NCBI RefSeq assembly: GCF_002288925.2
Contig: NW_022097996.1
Span: 9,184,451-9,248,450, forward strand
DNA length: 64,000 nucleotides
Source of the DNA: Delphinapterus leucas
Lineage: Eukaryota > Chordata > Mammalia > Artiodactyla > Monodontidae
Reading direction: 5' to 3'
Shown one piece after another: positions 11,149-22,291 of the stretch. The notes below the pieces were generated by a model, which was given only the letters and a program-made list of their open reading frames with translations, made no database searches and was not told the DNA's origin. Made by a program: the position numbers and the translations under genes. Every line of letters begins with the position of its first letter. Position 1 is the first letter of the stretch.

Positions 11149-14100
11149 ATGGGAACATATATATCAATAACTACCTTAAATGTAAATGGATTAACTGCTC
11201 CAACCAAAAGACGTAGACTGGCTGAATGGATACAAAAACAAGACCTGTACATATGCTGCCTACAAGAAACCCAATTCAGACCTAGGGACACATACAGACT
11301 GAAAGTGAGGGGATGGAAAAGCAAATGGAAATCAAAAGAAAGTTGGAGTAGCAATTCTCATATCAGACAAAATACACTTTAAAACAAAGATTATTACAAG
11401 AGACAAAGACGGACACTATATAATGATCAAGGGATCAATCCAAGAAGAAGATATAACAGTTGAAAATATTTATGTACCCAACATAGGAGCACCTCAATAC
11501 ATAAGTCAAATGCTAACAGTCATAAAAGGGGAAATCAACAGTAACACAATAATAGTAGGGGACTTTAATGCCCCACTTTCACCAATGGACAGATCATCCA
11601 AAATGAAAATAAATAAGGAAACACAAGCTTTAAATGACACATTAAACAAGATGGACTTCATTGATATTTATAGGACATTCCATCCAAAAACAACAGAATA
11701 CACTTTCTTTTCAAGTGTTCATGGAACATTCCCCAGGATAGACCATATTTGGGGTCACAAATAAAGCCTTGGTAATTTTAAGGAAATTGAAATCGTATCA
11801 AGTATCTTCTCTGACCACAACACTATGAGACTAGATATCAATTACAGGAAAAAAATCTGTAAAAAATACAAACGCATGGAGGCTAAACAATACACTACTA
11901 AATAACCAAGAGATCACTGAAGAAATCAAAGAGGAAATTTAAAAATACCTAGAAACAAATGACAATGGAAACACAACAACCCAAAACCTATGGGATGCAG
12001 CAAAAGCAGTTCTAAGAGGGAGGTTTATAGCGATACAATCCTACCTCAAGAAACAAGACAAATCTCAAATAAACAATGTAACCTTACACCTAAAGCAATT
12101 AGAGAAAGAAGAACAAAAACAACCCAAAGTTAGCAGAAGGAAAGAAATCATAAAGATCAGATCAGAAATAAATGAAAAAGAAATGAAGGAAACAATAGCA
12201 AAGATCATTAAAACTAAAAGCTGGTTCTTTGAGAAGATAAACAAAATTGATAAACCATTAGCCAGATTCATCAAGAAAAAAAGGGGAAGATTCAAATCAA
12301 CAGAATTAGAAATGAAAAGGAGAAGTAACAACTGACAATGCAGAAATACAAAGGATCATGAGAGATTAAAAAGCAAATATATGCCAGTAAAATGGACAAC
12401 CTGGAAGAAATGGACAAATTCTTAGAAAAACACAACCTTCCGAGACTGAACCAGGAAGAAATGGAAAATATAAACAGACCTATCGCAAGCACTGAAATTG
12501 AAACTGTGATTAAAAATCTTCCAGCAAACAAAAGCCCAGGATGAGATGACTTCACAGGTGAATTCTATCAAACATTTAGAGAAGAGCTGACACCTATCCT
12601 TCTCAAACTCTTCCAAAATATAGCAAAGGGAGAAACTCTCCCAAACTCATTCTATGAGGCCACCACCACCCTGATACCAAAACCAGACAAAGATGTCACA
12701 AAAAAAGAAAACTACAGGCCAGTATCTCTGATGAACATAGATGCAAAAATCCTTAACAGAATAATAGCAAACAGAATTCAACAGCACATTAAAAGGATCA
12801 TACACCNNNNNNNNNNNNNNNNNNNNNNNNNNNNNNNNNNNNNNNNNNNNNNNNNNNNNNNNNNNNNNNNNNNNNNNNNNNNNNNNNNNNNNNNNNNNNN
12901 NNNNNNNNNNNNNNNNNNNNNNNNNNNNNNNNNNNNNNNNNNNNNNNNNNNNNNNNNNNNNNNNNNNNNNNNNNNNNNNNNNNNNNNNNNNNNNNNNNNN
13001 NNNNNNNNNNNNNNNNNNNNNNNNNNNNNNNNNNNNNNNNNNNNNNNNNNNNNNNNNNNNNNNNNNNNNNNNNNNNNNNNNNNNNNNNNNNNNNNNNNNN
13101 NNNNNNNNNNNNNNNNNNNNNNNNNNNNNNNNNNNNNNNNNNNNNNNNNNNNNNNNNNNNNNNNNNNNNNNNNNNNNNNNNNNNNNNNNNNNNNNNNNNN
13201 NNNNNNCAGGATAAAAAATTAATGCACAGAAATCTCCTGCATTCCTATACACTAATGATGAAAAATCTGAAAGAGAAATTAAGGAAACATTCCCATTTAC
13301 CATTGCAACAAAAAGAATAAAGTACCTAGAAATAAACCTACCTAAGGAGACAAAAGACCCGTATGCAGAAAACTATAAGACACTGATGAAAGATATTAAA
13401 GATGATACAAACAGATGGAGAGATATACCATGTTCTTGGATTGGAAGAATCAACACTGTGAAAATGACTATACCACCCAAAGCAATCTACAGATTCAATG
13501 CAATCCCTATGAAACTACCAATGGCATTTTTCACAGAGCTAGAACAAAAAATTGCACAAGTTGTATGGAAACACAAAAGAGCCCGAATAGCCAAAGCATC
13601 TTGAGAAAGAAAAACAGAGCTGGAGGAATCAGGCTTTTGGACTTCAGACTATACTACAAAGCTACAGGAATCAAGACAGTATGGTACTGGCATAAAAACA
13701 GAAATATAGATGAATGGAAGAGGATAGAAAGCCCAGAGATAAACCCACAGACATATGGTCACCTTATCTTTGATAAAGGAGGCAAGAGTATACAATGGAG
13801 GAAAGACAGCTTCTTCAATAAGTGGTGCTGGGAGAACTGGACAGCTTCATGTAAAAGAATGAAGTTAGAACACTTGCTACCACCGTACACAAAAATAAAC
13901 TCAAAATGGATTAGAGACCTAAGGTCAGACACTATAAAACTCTTAGGGAAAAACATAGGCAGAACACTCTATGACATAAATCACAGCAAGATCCTTTTTG
14001 AACCCCCTCCTAGAGAAATGGAAATAAAAACAAAAAGAAACAAATGGGACCTAATGAAACTTTAAAGCCTTTGCAGAGCAAAAGAAAACATAAACCAGAC

Positions 14101-14740
14101 GAAAAGACAATCCTCAGAATGGGAGAAAATATTTGCAAACGAAGCAACTAACAAAGGATTAATCTCCAAAATTTACAAGCAGCTCATGCAGCTCAATATC
14201 AAAATAACAAACAACCCAATCCAAAAATGGGCAGAAGACCTAAATAGACATTTCTCCAAAGAAGATATACAGACTGCCAACAAACACATGAAAGAATGCT
14301 CAACATCATTAATCATTAGAGAAATGCAAATCAAAACTACAGTAAGGTATCACCTTACACAGGTCAGAATGTCCATCATCAAAAAATCTACAAACAATAA
14401 ATGCTGGAGAGGGTGTGGAGAAAAGGGAACCCTCTTGCACTGTTGGTGGGAATGTAAATGGATACAGCCACTATGGAGAACAGTATGGAGGTTCCTTAAA
14501 AAACTAAAAATAGAACTACCATATGACCCAGCAATCCAACTATTGGGCATATACCCTGAGAAAACCATAATTCAAAAAGAGTCATGTACCCCAGTGTTCA
14601 CTGCAACTCTCTTTACAATAGCCAGGACATGGAAGCAACCTACGTGTCCAATGACAGGTGAATGGGTAAAGAAGATGTGGCACATATATACGATGGAATA
14701 TTACTCAGCCATAAAAAGAAACGAATTAAGTTATTTTTAG
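11149..14740 (+). pseudogene. L1 ORF2 (endonuclease and reverse transcriptase), broken
   Basis: ORF2p nicks target DNA and copies L1 RNA. The first piece (11149-11382) carries the endonuclease start with 'LNVNGL' and 'CLQET', and then shifts frame. The second (11423-11764) carries 'GDFNAPLS', 'DIYRTFHP' and 'IDHIWG' and ends at a stop. A 'SDHNTM' motif follows in a third frame near 11,810. The middle of the reverse transcriptase, where the catalytic FADD motif should lie, falls in the gap 12807-13206. Pieces at 13386-13604, 13415-14065 and 14186-14740 are the later RT and C-terminal region, including '[10 protein letters not shown]'. Several frameshifts and stops make it non-functional. Confidence 0.93.
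12807..13206. other. Assembly gap of 400 N
   Basis: Exactly 400 N within L1 ORF2. The round length points to an estimated or default gap. It hides the central reverse transcriptase domain. Translations through it are meaningless. Confidence 0.99.
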
Positions 14741-15191
14741 TGAGGTGGATGGACCTGGAGTCTGTCATACAGAGTGAAGTAAGTCAGAAAGAGAAAAACA
14801 AATACCCTATGCTAACACATATATATGGAATCTAAAAAAAAAAAACAAAAACTAGGGGCAGGACAGGAATAAAGACACAGACGTAGAGAATGGGCTTGAG
14901 GGGGAAGGGTAAACTGGGATGAAGTGAGAGAGTAACATTGACATATATACAATACCAAATGTAAAATAGAGAGCTAGTGGGAAACAGCTGCATAGCACAG
15001 GGAGATTCAGCTTGGTGCTTTGCGACCACCTAGAGAGGTGGGATAAGGAGAGTGGGAGGGAGACACAAGATGGAGGGGATATGGGGATATATGTATACAT
15101 ATAGCTGATTCACTTTGTTTTACAGCAAAAACTAACACAACATTGTAAATCAATTATACTCCAATAAAGATGTTAAAGGAAAAAGGAAAAG
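14741..15191 (+). other. L1 3' UTR and polyadenylation signal
   Basis: 3' UTR of the full-length L1, with a G-rich tract near 14,890, the cetacean-type 3' end ('caaagtga'-like and 'ttgtaaatcaattatactccaa') and AATAAA at 15163-15168. It ends in a short A/G-rich tail before the right TSD. Confidence 0.85.
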
Positions 15192-15206
15192 AAAATGTTA
15201 TTCTGA

Positions 15207-15500
15207 AGTTATTGGGATCAGTGTGACTCTTGCTGCTGTTTCTATCAGTTATTGAGAGTTAAAGTTTCTTTTAATCTTCCGGGATAATTGTGGATTGGTT
15301 ATTTCTCCTATGATTCTGTCAAATTATCTTTCATTATATTCTGTGAGTGGTTATTAGGTAAATACAAGTTTAGAGATAAAAAAATCTTTCTGATGGCTTG
15401 ACCTTTTATCATTTTGATGTAACTCTCTCTACGTCTAGTATTGCTTTTTGCCTTAAAGTCCTTTGGTGTTTTTATTTTACAAATAATGAAATTATTCTTT
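15207..15500 (-). repeat. Outer old L1, antisense, second segment
   Basis: Resumes the same antisense ORF2 text interrupted at 8647, with 'atcagttattgagag' and 'ataattgtggattgg' motifs. It stops near 15,500, where another L1 is inserted. Confidence 0.6.
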
Positions 15501-17261
15501 TTAGTACAATTCTAAAAGTTACTGAGAAATGCATGGAGTTGTGTAACCATGACCACAATCAAGATACAGGACAATTCCATCACCCCCAAAATTCTTTTGT
15601 TCTGCTCCTTTGTAGGTACCCTACCACTGATCCCTGGTTATCACTGATTTGTTTTCTATCACTACAGTTTTCCCTTCTCCAGAATATCATATAAATAGAA
15701 CCATTAAGTGTACAGTCTTTTGAGTCTGGCTTCTCTCACATAGCACTAGTTCAAGAATCATCTATGTTGTGGCACGTATCAGTAATTTGTTCTTTTTGTT
15801 GCTAAGGCGTAGTCCGCTGTCTGATTGTAGCAAAATTTGCTTATCCATTCACCAGTTGAAGAACACTTGGGTTCCCTCCAGGTTTTCTGTGGTTAGGAAC
15901 AAAGCTGCAATAAACATTTACATACAGGTTTTCCAGGGAACATTTTATTTCCCTTGAGAGTGGGGTTACTGGGTAATGTGATAAATGTACATTTAACTTC
16001 ATAAGAGACTGTCAAACTGTTTTCCAACGTGGCTGCACCATTTTGCACTCCCACCAGCGATGGATGAGAGTCCCCATTGCTCTGCCTTGTTGATTGTTGC
16101 CAGCTCTTGGTATCATTTGGTTTCTGTTTGTTTGTTTGTTTGTTTTTGGCCTCACCACGAGGCTTGCTGGATCTTGGTTCCCTGACCAGGGATTGAACCC
16201 AGGCCCCCAGCAGTGGAAGCATGGAGTCCTAACCAATGGACCACCAGGGAATTCCTGTTTTGTTTTCTTTCAGCCATTCTATTAGGTACGTAGTAGTATC
16301 TCATTGGACTTTTAACTTGCATTTCTCTAATGATCAATGATGTTGAAAAACTTTGCATGTGCTTATTTGCATCCATATATCTTTGCTGAAAATACCTGTT
16401 CAAATCTTTTGCTCATTTTAAAAATGTGGTTATTTTTATTGTTGTTGGGTTTTGGGAGTTCTATATATTGAATACAAGCCCTTTTCCATATAATGTGATT
16501 TGCAAATATTTTCTCCCAGTTTGTGGCTTGTCTTTTCATTCTCTTAACAATGTCTTTTACAGAGCAATAGTTTTAAATTTTATTGAAAACCCATTTATAA
16601 GTTTTCTTTTTTCTTTTAAGGATCATGCTTTTAGTGCCATATCCAAAAATTTTCTCTAACTCAAGGTCACAAAAATTTTCTCCTGTGTTTCCTTTGAGAA
16701 GTTTTATAGTTTTAGGTTTTACATTTAAGTCTATGATGTATTTTGAGTCAATTTCTATATAAAATCTGAGGTAAGGGTTAAGGGTTCTTTTGAGGGGGGG
16801 TTGTTTGTTTGAGGGGTTGCATATGACTGTCCAATTGTTCCAGAATTATTTGTTGAAAAGATTATTCTTTCTCCCTTGAACTGCTTTTATAATCTTGTTA
16901 AAAATTAGTTAACCATATTTGTGGGAGTCTATCTCACATACATATAGACCTACAGTCTATCTTTTCCCACAATATCTCATTGTCCTAATTACTGTAGCTT
17001 CATAGTAATTTTAAGGTCAGGTAATATGAAACTTCCAACATTTTCTTCCTTTTCTAAGTTGTTTTGACTACTCTATTTCCTACCCTTTTCTATGTAAATT
17101 TTAGATTCAACTTGTCTATCTACAAAGTCTCCAGCTAGGGTTTTGTTTGGAACTGCACTTAAACTACAGATCAAACTAGGGAGCATTTGCACCTTAATGA
17201 AACTAAGTCTTCCTGTTGACAGACAGAGCATATATCACCATTTATTTAGGTTTTCTTTTAT
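15500..17261 (-). mobile_element. Older L1 3' half, antisense, nested in outer L1
   Basis: A complete antisense L1 3' sequence restarts here with a 3' UTR ('accatgaccacaatcaagatac') and proceeds into ORF2. It contains a SINE (16125-16254). At about 17,262 the outer L1 resumes with 'tttgtctgatagaaatatactagc'. Edges are approximate. Confidence 0.65.
16125..16254 (-). mobile_element. CHR SINE, short form, antisense
   Basis: Antisense SINE with 'gggattgaaccc' B-box region and head 'ccaccagggaattcc'. Likely TSD is CTGTTTGTTT / CTGTTTTGTTT, low complexity. Confidence 0.88.
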
Positions 17262-17345
17262 TTCTTTCTTAAAGTTTATTTTGTCTGATAGAAATATACT
17301 AGCTTTCTTTTTGGTTAATATTTGCTTGGTATATCTTTTCCCACC
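17262..17345 (-). repeat. Outer old L1, antisense, third segment
   Basis: Short piece of the same ORF2 antisense text ('gcttggtatatcttttccc'), bounded by the nested L1 on the left and a MaLR-like LTR on the right. Confidence 0.5.
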
Positions 17346-17347
17346 TG

Positions 17348-17790
17348 TGGTACCTCCTAGGGATGCCCATCCCTAATCCTCAGAACCTGTGAATGTGATA
17401 GGTTACATGGTAAAGGGGAATGAAGGTTGCAGGTGGGAGGAAGGCTGCTTAAAATCAGCTGAACTTCAGAGAAATTTTTCTGCATCATCTAGATGGGCCC
17501 AATGTAATTAGCAGGATTGTTAAAAGCAGCAGAGAGAAGAGCATAGGCCAGAATGATGCAGTGTGAAGACTTAGCCCAATGTGCAGGCTTTGAGGAAGTG
17601 GGCCATAAGCCGAGGAATGCAGGCAGCCTCTAGAAGCTGGAGAAGGCAAGGAAATGGATTCTCACCTAGAGCCTCAAAAGAATGCAGCCATGACAACACC
17701 TTGATTTTAGCCCAGTAAGACCTCATTTGTATCATTCAAGCCCTAAGTTTGTGGTAATGTGTTACAGCAGAAATAGGAAACCAATGCACT
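17348..17790 (+). repeat. MaLR-like (MLT1-group) LTR
   Basis: An old LTR-like repeat beginning near 'gaacctgtgaatgtgatagg' and ending 'tttgtggtaatgtgttacagcag..aggaaaccaat'. The ending is typical of MaLR-family LTRs. Family assignment is from memory of consensus motifs. No internal region or partner LTR was seen, so it would be a solo LTR. Confidence 0.5.
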
Positions 17791-17983
17791 CTCCTTCTAC
17801 TCATACTTTCATTATTGTATTCTTAAGAACATCTCTGGTAAACAGCATGTGATTTGATTTTGCTTTTGTTTTTCTTAGAGTCTGACGACCTTTGTTTTTT
17901 AACTGGAATATATAGTCCAGTAATATTTAATGTTCATATTAGTATATATATTAATTGCTCATATATTTGGTTTACATCTAGTA

Positions 17984-18722
17984 CAGGCAGACCTCAGAGA
18001 TACTGCGGGTTCAGTTCCAGACCACCACAGTAAAGCAAATAAAGGGAGTCACGTGAACTTTTTGGTTTCCCAGAGCATAAAAAAGTTATGTTTACATTAT
18101 ACTGTGGTTTATTAAGTGCGTAATAGCATTGTGTCTAAAAAACTGGGCATACCTTAATTAAAAAATACTTTATTGCTGAAAAATGCTAACCATCATCCAA
18201 CAACACAAGTGTATGGTCAGGCCATTCAGGGTGACTGTTCTCTTGCTCTCTGTACATCCTCTGCTCAACCAGGCCTTGCTTCTCACACATGACTATCCAA
18301 TCTTCTTAATTATAGAGCTTAATTAGTAACTTCCCACACACTTGCTCCCTGCCCCAGCCGCTGGTTTCCCTGGTAATTGATGAGCCAACTTGATGTCAAT
18401 TCCACCTATAAATGGTAGCCTCCTTCTCCCCCAAGTAACAAAGACTATGTCCAGCCCACTGTCTGCTGTCCATGGTGGGTGTTGCTCCAGGGCCTTTGTT
18501 TCAGATGTGCAAGATCCCCTGTCCACTAAACCATTGATGTCTCTGTCACTGTCTCTAGGCTCTTTCTTCAGTCTCAAGGCTAGGCAACTAACTACAGGGC
18601 TTGCAGGCCTGCAGGGTGCAGCCCAACGGCAGGGTTGTCACAAACATTCCATTTGTTAAAAACAAAAACTCAGTAGCACCGAAGCACAATAGAGCAAAGC
18701 ACAATAAAACAAGGTACGCCTG
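17984..18722. mobile_element. Tigger1-type DNA transposon, non-autonomous
   Basis: Pogo/Tigger-like element with terminal inverted repeats: left CAGGCAGACCTCAGAGATAC and right end reading CAGGCGTACCTTGTTTTATT on the other strand. A TA lies just left (17982-17983); the right flank is AA, a decayed TA. The outer 150-200 bp on the left and 80 bp on the right match Tigger1 ends. The interior (about 18190-18640) does not look like transposase and has no long frame. Possibly the artiodactyl-specific Tigger1a form. Confidence 0.85.
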
Positions 18723-18925
18723 AATCTAATTATCTCATGTATTCTGTTTCTTTTTCCCCTTTCCTTCCCTTTTTTCACTTGATTATGGTTTATGTCTTTC
18801 CTTCTGCTAAGTTATAATTCTGATTCTATATTAATGGATACCTAGAAATTAAAATATGATAATTAACTTGCCAAATTCTAAAGTTAGTCAATATTTATCC
18901 TTTCCTTGGATAATTAAAACTCTTT

Positions 18926-19056
18926 AGGGGAATTCCCTGGTGGTCCAGTGGTTAGGACTCCATGCTTTCACTGCTGAGGGCAGGGGTTCAGTCCCTGGTT
19001 GGGGAACTAAGATCCCACAAGCTGCTGTGAGACAAAAAAAAAAAAAAAAAAAAAAA
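18926..19056 (+). mobile_element. CHR SINE, short form
   Basis: Head 'ggggaattccctggtggtcc', B-box-like 'gggttcagtccc' and an A tail of more than 20 bases. Possible short TSD TCTTT on both sides. Confidence 0.9.
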
Positions 19057-19565
19057 TCTTTGGAACCCTTTAGCTTCATTTATCCCTCTCTCCAGCATAT
19101 TTGCTATGATTGTCATGTATTTTAATTTTATTTAAAATCTTACAAGCTACTATTATTGTTTTATCTAATCAACATTAATTTAGATTTTGTCTAGATTATG
19201 TACCACTTTTTTCTTTATTTGTTTCTTATTTTGGTATCACATTATTTCCATTTGAAATATACTCTTTGGGATTTGCCTTATTGAAATTCTGATAATAGCA
19301 GACTCTCTCTCTCTTTGTCTATGTGAAAAATCTCTATTTCACCCTCATTCTTGAAATATACCTTTACTGTATAAAAAGTGGCAGGTATTTTCTTTTCACG
19401 TATTGACATTATCATTCCATTGTCTTCTGGCTTCCATGGTTGCTACTGAGAAGTCTGCTATTAGTCTTGCTACCACTCCTTTGAAGATCTTTTGTCTCTG
19501 GTTGCTTTTAAGATCTTCTCTCTGTTTTTGGTCTTCTAAAATTCACTGTAATCTCAATATGGACT

Positions 19566-19597
19566 TTGTTGTTGTTGCTGTTGTTGTTGTTGTTGAA
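19566..19597. repeat. (GTT)n simple repeat
   Basis: Imperfect GTT run inside the outer L1. Confidence 0.8.
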
Positions 19598-20340
19598 CCA
19601 GCTTGTGATTCTTGGGTTTTTACATCTCTGGGTTGATGTCTCTAAACATTTTTAGAAATTTCTAGAAAATTCTTAACCTTTCTTCAAATATTGCTGTTGC
19701 CCCATTTACTCTCCTCTCCTTATGTAAATGTGATTAAATATATGTTAGGCCTTTTCACTCTGTCTCAACTTTTTCTGTATTTTTTATCTTTTTCCTTCTC
19801 TGTGCTCCCCTCTGGAAAAAATTTCAGACCTCTCTTCAAGATGATTAATCCTCTCTTCAGCTATGTCTAATCTGGTGGTGAACCCAATCCACTGAGCTTC
19901 TAATTTCAGTTATTGTATGTTTTATTTCTAGACGCTCTATTTTGTTCTTTCCAATTAACTTTGTTGTTGCTGTTGATTTCCATTTCCCTGCAATAATATT
20001 CAAGCTTGTCTTTTATCTATATAAACAAAGTAAGTAAGCACAGTTGTTTACTTGTGCCTGACAATTCCAATAGCTTGTGCCTTTGCGGGTCTCATTCTGT
20101 TGTTTTTTCTGGTTCTCAATCACAGTTCTGTTCCCCTTTTGCATGTATTATCTTTGTGTGCTGCAACTGTACTAGAGGAATTATTTATAGGAAGTATTTG
20201 AGGCCTCAGATGAAGCTTCTTTTCCCCCAAAGGGATTTGCATTTGCTGCTGCCTGGTGTAGAGACACCACCAGTCCAGGCACTGCCTGAGGTTTCCTAAG
20301 CTACCCAGATGGCAGAAACCTGGAGGAAAAATCCCTTGGA

Positions 20341-20620
20341 GAGCCAGTCCATCCTTACCCTAAATATATGGCCCTTTGTGCTTCAGATTATGGTTATCAT
20401 ACAAACTATCCTTCCCTGGGAACTTTTCTTCTTAAAGTACCAGAAATCTCATGGTGTTCCATCTAGAAATCCCTAGCATTAAACAAGGATAAGACAATGA
20501 TGTCTGGGTTCTTTCTTTAAATAATGTTCCCTGTGGTATCAAGAAGCTTGTTGTCCCTTTAAGTCAAAGCAACATATTATGTCAGTTTTCTTGGGAAACA
20601 GTTTATAAAACAAAACAGTA
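20341..20620. other. No feature recognised
   Basis: No repeat or exon recognised. It may be unique sequence. Confidence 0.3.
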
Positions 20621-20624
20621 CACA

Positions 20625-20720
20625 ATTCAAGAGATATTTATTAAGTGTCTGCCATGAACCAGATGCTGTGGTGCTAGGAATACAATGGTGAGAAATACAG
20701 AAACCAGCACTCCAATGACT
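20625..20720 (-). repeat. L2 3' end, antisense
   Basis: Matches the complement of the L2 3' end ('atatttattaagtgtctgccatgaaccagatgctg'-type text). Old and diverged. Confidence 0.5.
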
Positions 20721-20984
20721 ATTTAATTTCTTTCCTGGATGTAATTGGTGGCTTAAAGATTATTTTATTATTTTGATTTATAATTTTAAGGGTAAGATAA
20801 ATCACTGTGTCTTCATTCTTTTCCATTTGCTACTATTCCTCAGAGAGCTCAAAGCCTATTCAGGGAGGAAACATGAAACAGCCTGGGTAATTCAATTCTG
20901 CAGTTATTTTTATGGAAGGCCTCCTATAGGGAATACATGGGAAGTAATGGTCATTGAGTTCTTACTTAGTAGGTTCCCAGTACT

Positions 20985-21092
20985 CTACATTTGTTTCTTA
21001 CCAGAAGCCTACGAGATAGGCATTAGTATCCCCATTTTACAACTGAAGAAACTGAGGTACAAAGACACTGCCTTTCCTGAAGTCACATAGTA
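20985..21092 (-). repeat. MIR, antisense
   Basis: Contains the MIR complement core 'ccccattttacaactgaagaaactgaggtac' pattern and a decayed 'gtcacatag' block. Confidence 0.6.
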
Positions 21093-21093
21093 T

Positions 21094-21814
21094 GAAAGGC
21101 AGCTTCTGAAATGGCTCCCAAAGATTCCCGACTCCTGATAACCACCACTCTGTGTATTAGCCCATCCTTTGGGGACTGGGCTAGAACTAGTGACTCACTT
21201 TAATCAACAGAATACAGCAACAAGGACTTCCCTGGTGGTCCAGTGGGTAAGACTCTGTGCTCCCAATGCAGGGGGCCTGGGTTTGATCCCTGGTCAGGGA
21301 ACTAGATCCTACATACATGCTGCAACTAAGAGTCTGCATGCCACAACTAAGAGACTGCATGCCATAACTAAGACCCAGCATAGCCAAACTAAATAAATAA
21401 ATAATAATACTACAGCAACAGTGATGGGGTGTCACTTCTGAGATTAAACTACAAAAGACTAACTTTCCTCTCTCTCTTTCTCTTTTCCTCTGGCTCATCT
21501 CACTTTTTCATTCTGATGATGAAGGAAGCTACCATGTTAGGAGCTGCCCTATGGAGAAACCCATGAGAAGAAGCTGGGGCCTTTTGTCCAGCAACCCATG
21601 AGGAACTGAGGTCTGCCAACTACCACACATGAGCACGAAAGCAGATCCTCCCCCAGCTGAGCCATCAGGTGAGACCACAGCCCCAACTGACACCTGAAAC
21701 CCAGCTAAGTCACGACCAGATTCCTGACCCATGGAAACTGTGTGATAACAAATGTTGTTGTTTTGAGCCACTAAGCTTTGGGATAATGTGTTTCACAGTA
21801 GAGAACCAATACAC
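21094..21814 (+). repeat. MaLR-like LTR split by a SINE
   Basis: Begins 'ttctgaaatggctcccaaag' and ends 'tgtgtttcacagtagagaacc', the layout of an old MaLR-type LTR. The end block 'gttgttgttttgagccactaagctttggg' supports this. A SINE at 21223-21410 interrupts it. Family is uncertain. Confidence 0.5.
21223..21410 (+). mobile_element. CHR SINE with repeated 3' units
   Basis: Head 'ggacttccctggtggtcc', then a B-box-like 'gggtttgatccc' and three short 'gcatgccacaactaag'-like units before the A-rich tail. The perfect 10-bp TSD TACAGCAACA is at 21213-21222 and 21411-21420. Confidence 0.92.
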
Positions 21815-21985
21815 ACCACTAATATAAGGCAGTCAGATATTTGACAGGTCTATCTGAGATGACTTCCTGAGCATCGGTATACACACACAAAGAACTAAAT
21901 CCTCAGAGGAGATACCTTTGAATAGCAATTTCAAGAAGGGTCCAGACAGCATAAATCATAGGAAAGTAGAGCTAAACTTATTCTT

Positions 21986-22277
21986 TTTTTGGCTGTGTCG
22001 GGTCTTCGTTGCGGTGCGTGGGCTTTCTCTAGTTGCGGCGAGCGTTCGTTGCGGTGTGCAGGCTTCTCATTGTCGTGGCTTCTCTTGTTGCGGAGCACAG
22101 GCTCTAGGCACGCAGGCTTCAGTAGTTGTGGCACATGGGCTCTAGAGCACAGGCTCAGTAGTTGTGGCACACGGGCTTAGTTGCTCCGCAGCCTGTGAGA
22201 TCTTCCGGACCAGGGCTCGAACCCGTGTCCCTTGCATTGGCAGGCAGATTCTTAACCACTGCGCCACCAGGGAAGCC
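21986..22277 (-). mobile_element. CHR SINE, long form, antisense
   Basis: About 290 bp long-form copy with 'gttgcggcgagcg' and repeated 'tagttgtggcac' units, ending in the head 'gccaccagggaagccc'. The perfect 14-bp TSD CTAAACTTATTCTT is at 21972-21985 and 22278-22291. Confidence 0.95.
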
Positions 22278-22291
22278 CTAAACTTATTCTT

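Larger units (their letters stand above)
8633..15206 (+). mobile_element. L1: Full-length L1 insertion with 15-bp TSD
   Basis: A near full-length LINE-1 (8,648-15,191, about 6.5 kb) in sense orientation. The perfect direct repeat AAAATGTTATTCTGA flanks it at 8633-8647 and 15192-15206. Order is a GC-rich 5' UTR, a T-rich 5' UTR segment, ORF1, ORF2 with an assembly gap, a 3' UTR, AATAAA and a short A-rich tail. The copy inserted into an older antisense L1, which resumes exactly at the right TSD. Both ORFs are broken, so it cannot move on its own. It is younger than its host L1, but frameshifts and a mutated tail show it is not very recent. Confidence 0.95.
18730..20340 (-). repeat. Outer old L1, antisense, last segment (5' part)
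   Basis: Continues the antisense L1 toward its 5' end, with 'ccattgtcttctggcttcca', 'ttcaaatattgctgttgcccc' and 'aatcctctcttcagctatgtc'. It carries a SINE at 18926-19056 and a GTT-rich simple stretch near 19,566. The 5' limit is approximate. Confidence 0.65.

Noticed and set aside
12647..13303. Frames of 218 and 163 codons across the N block
   Set aside because: Most of each is unknown residues from the assembly gap.
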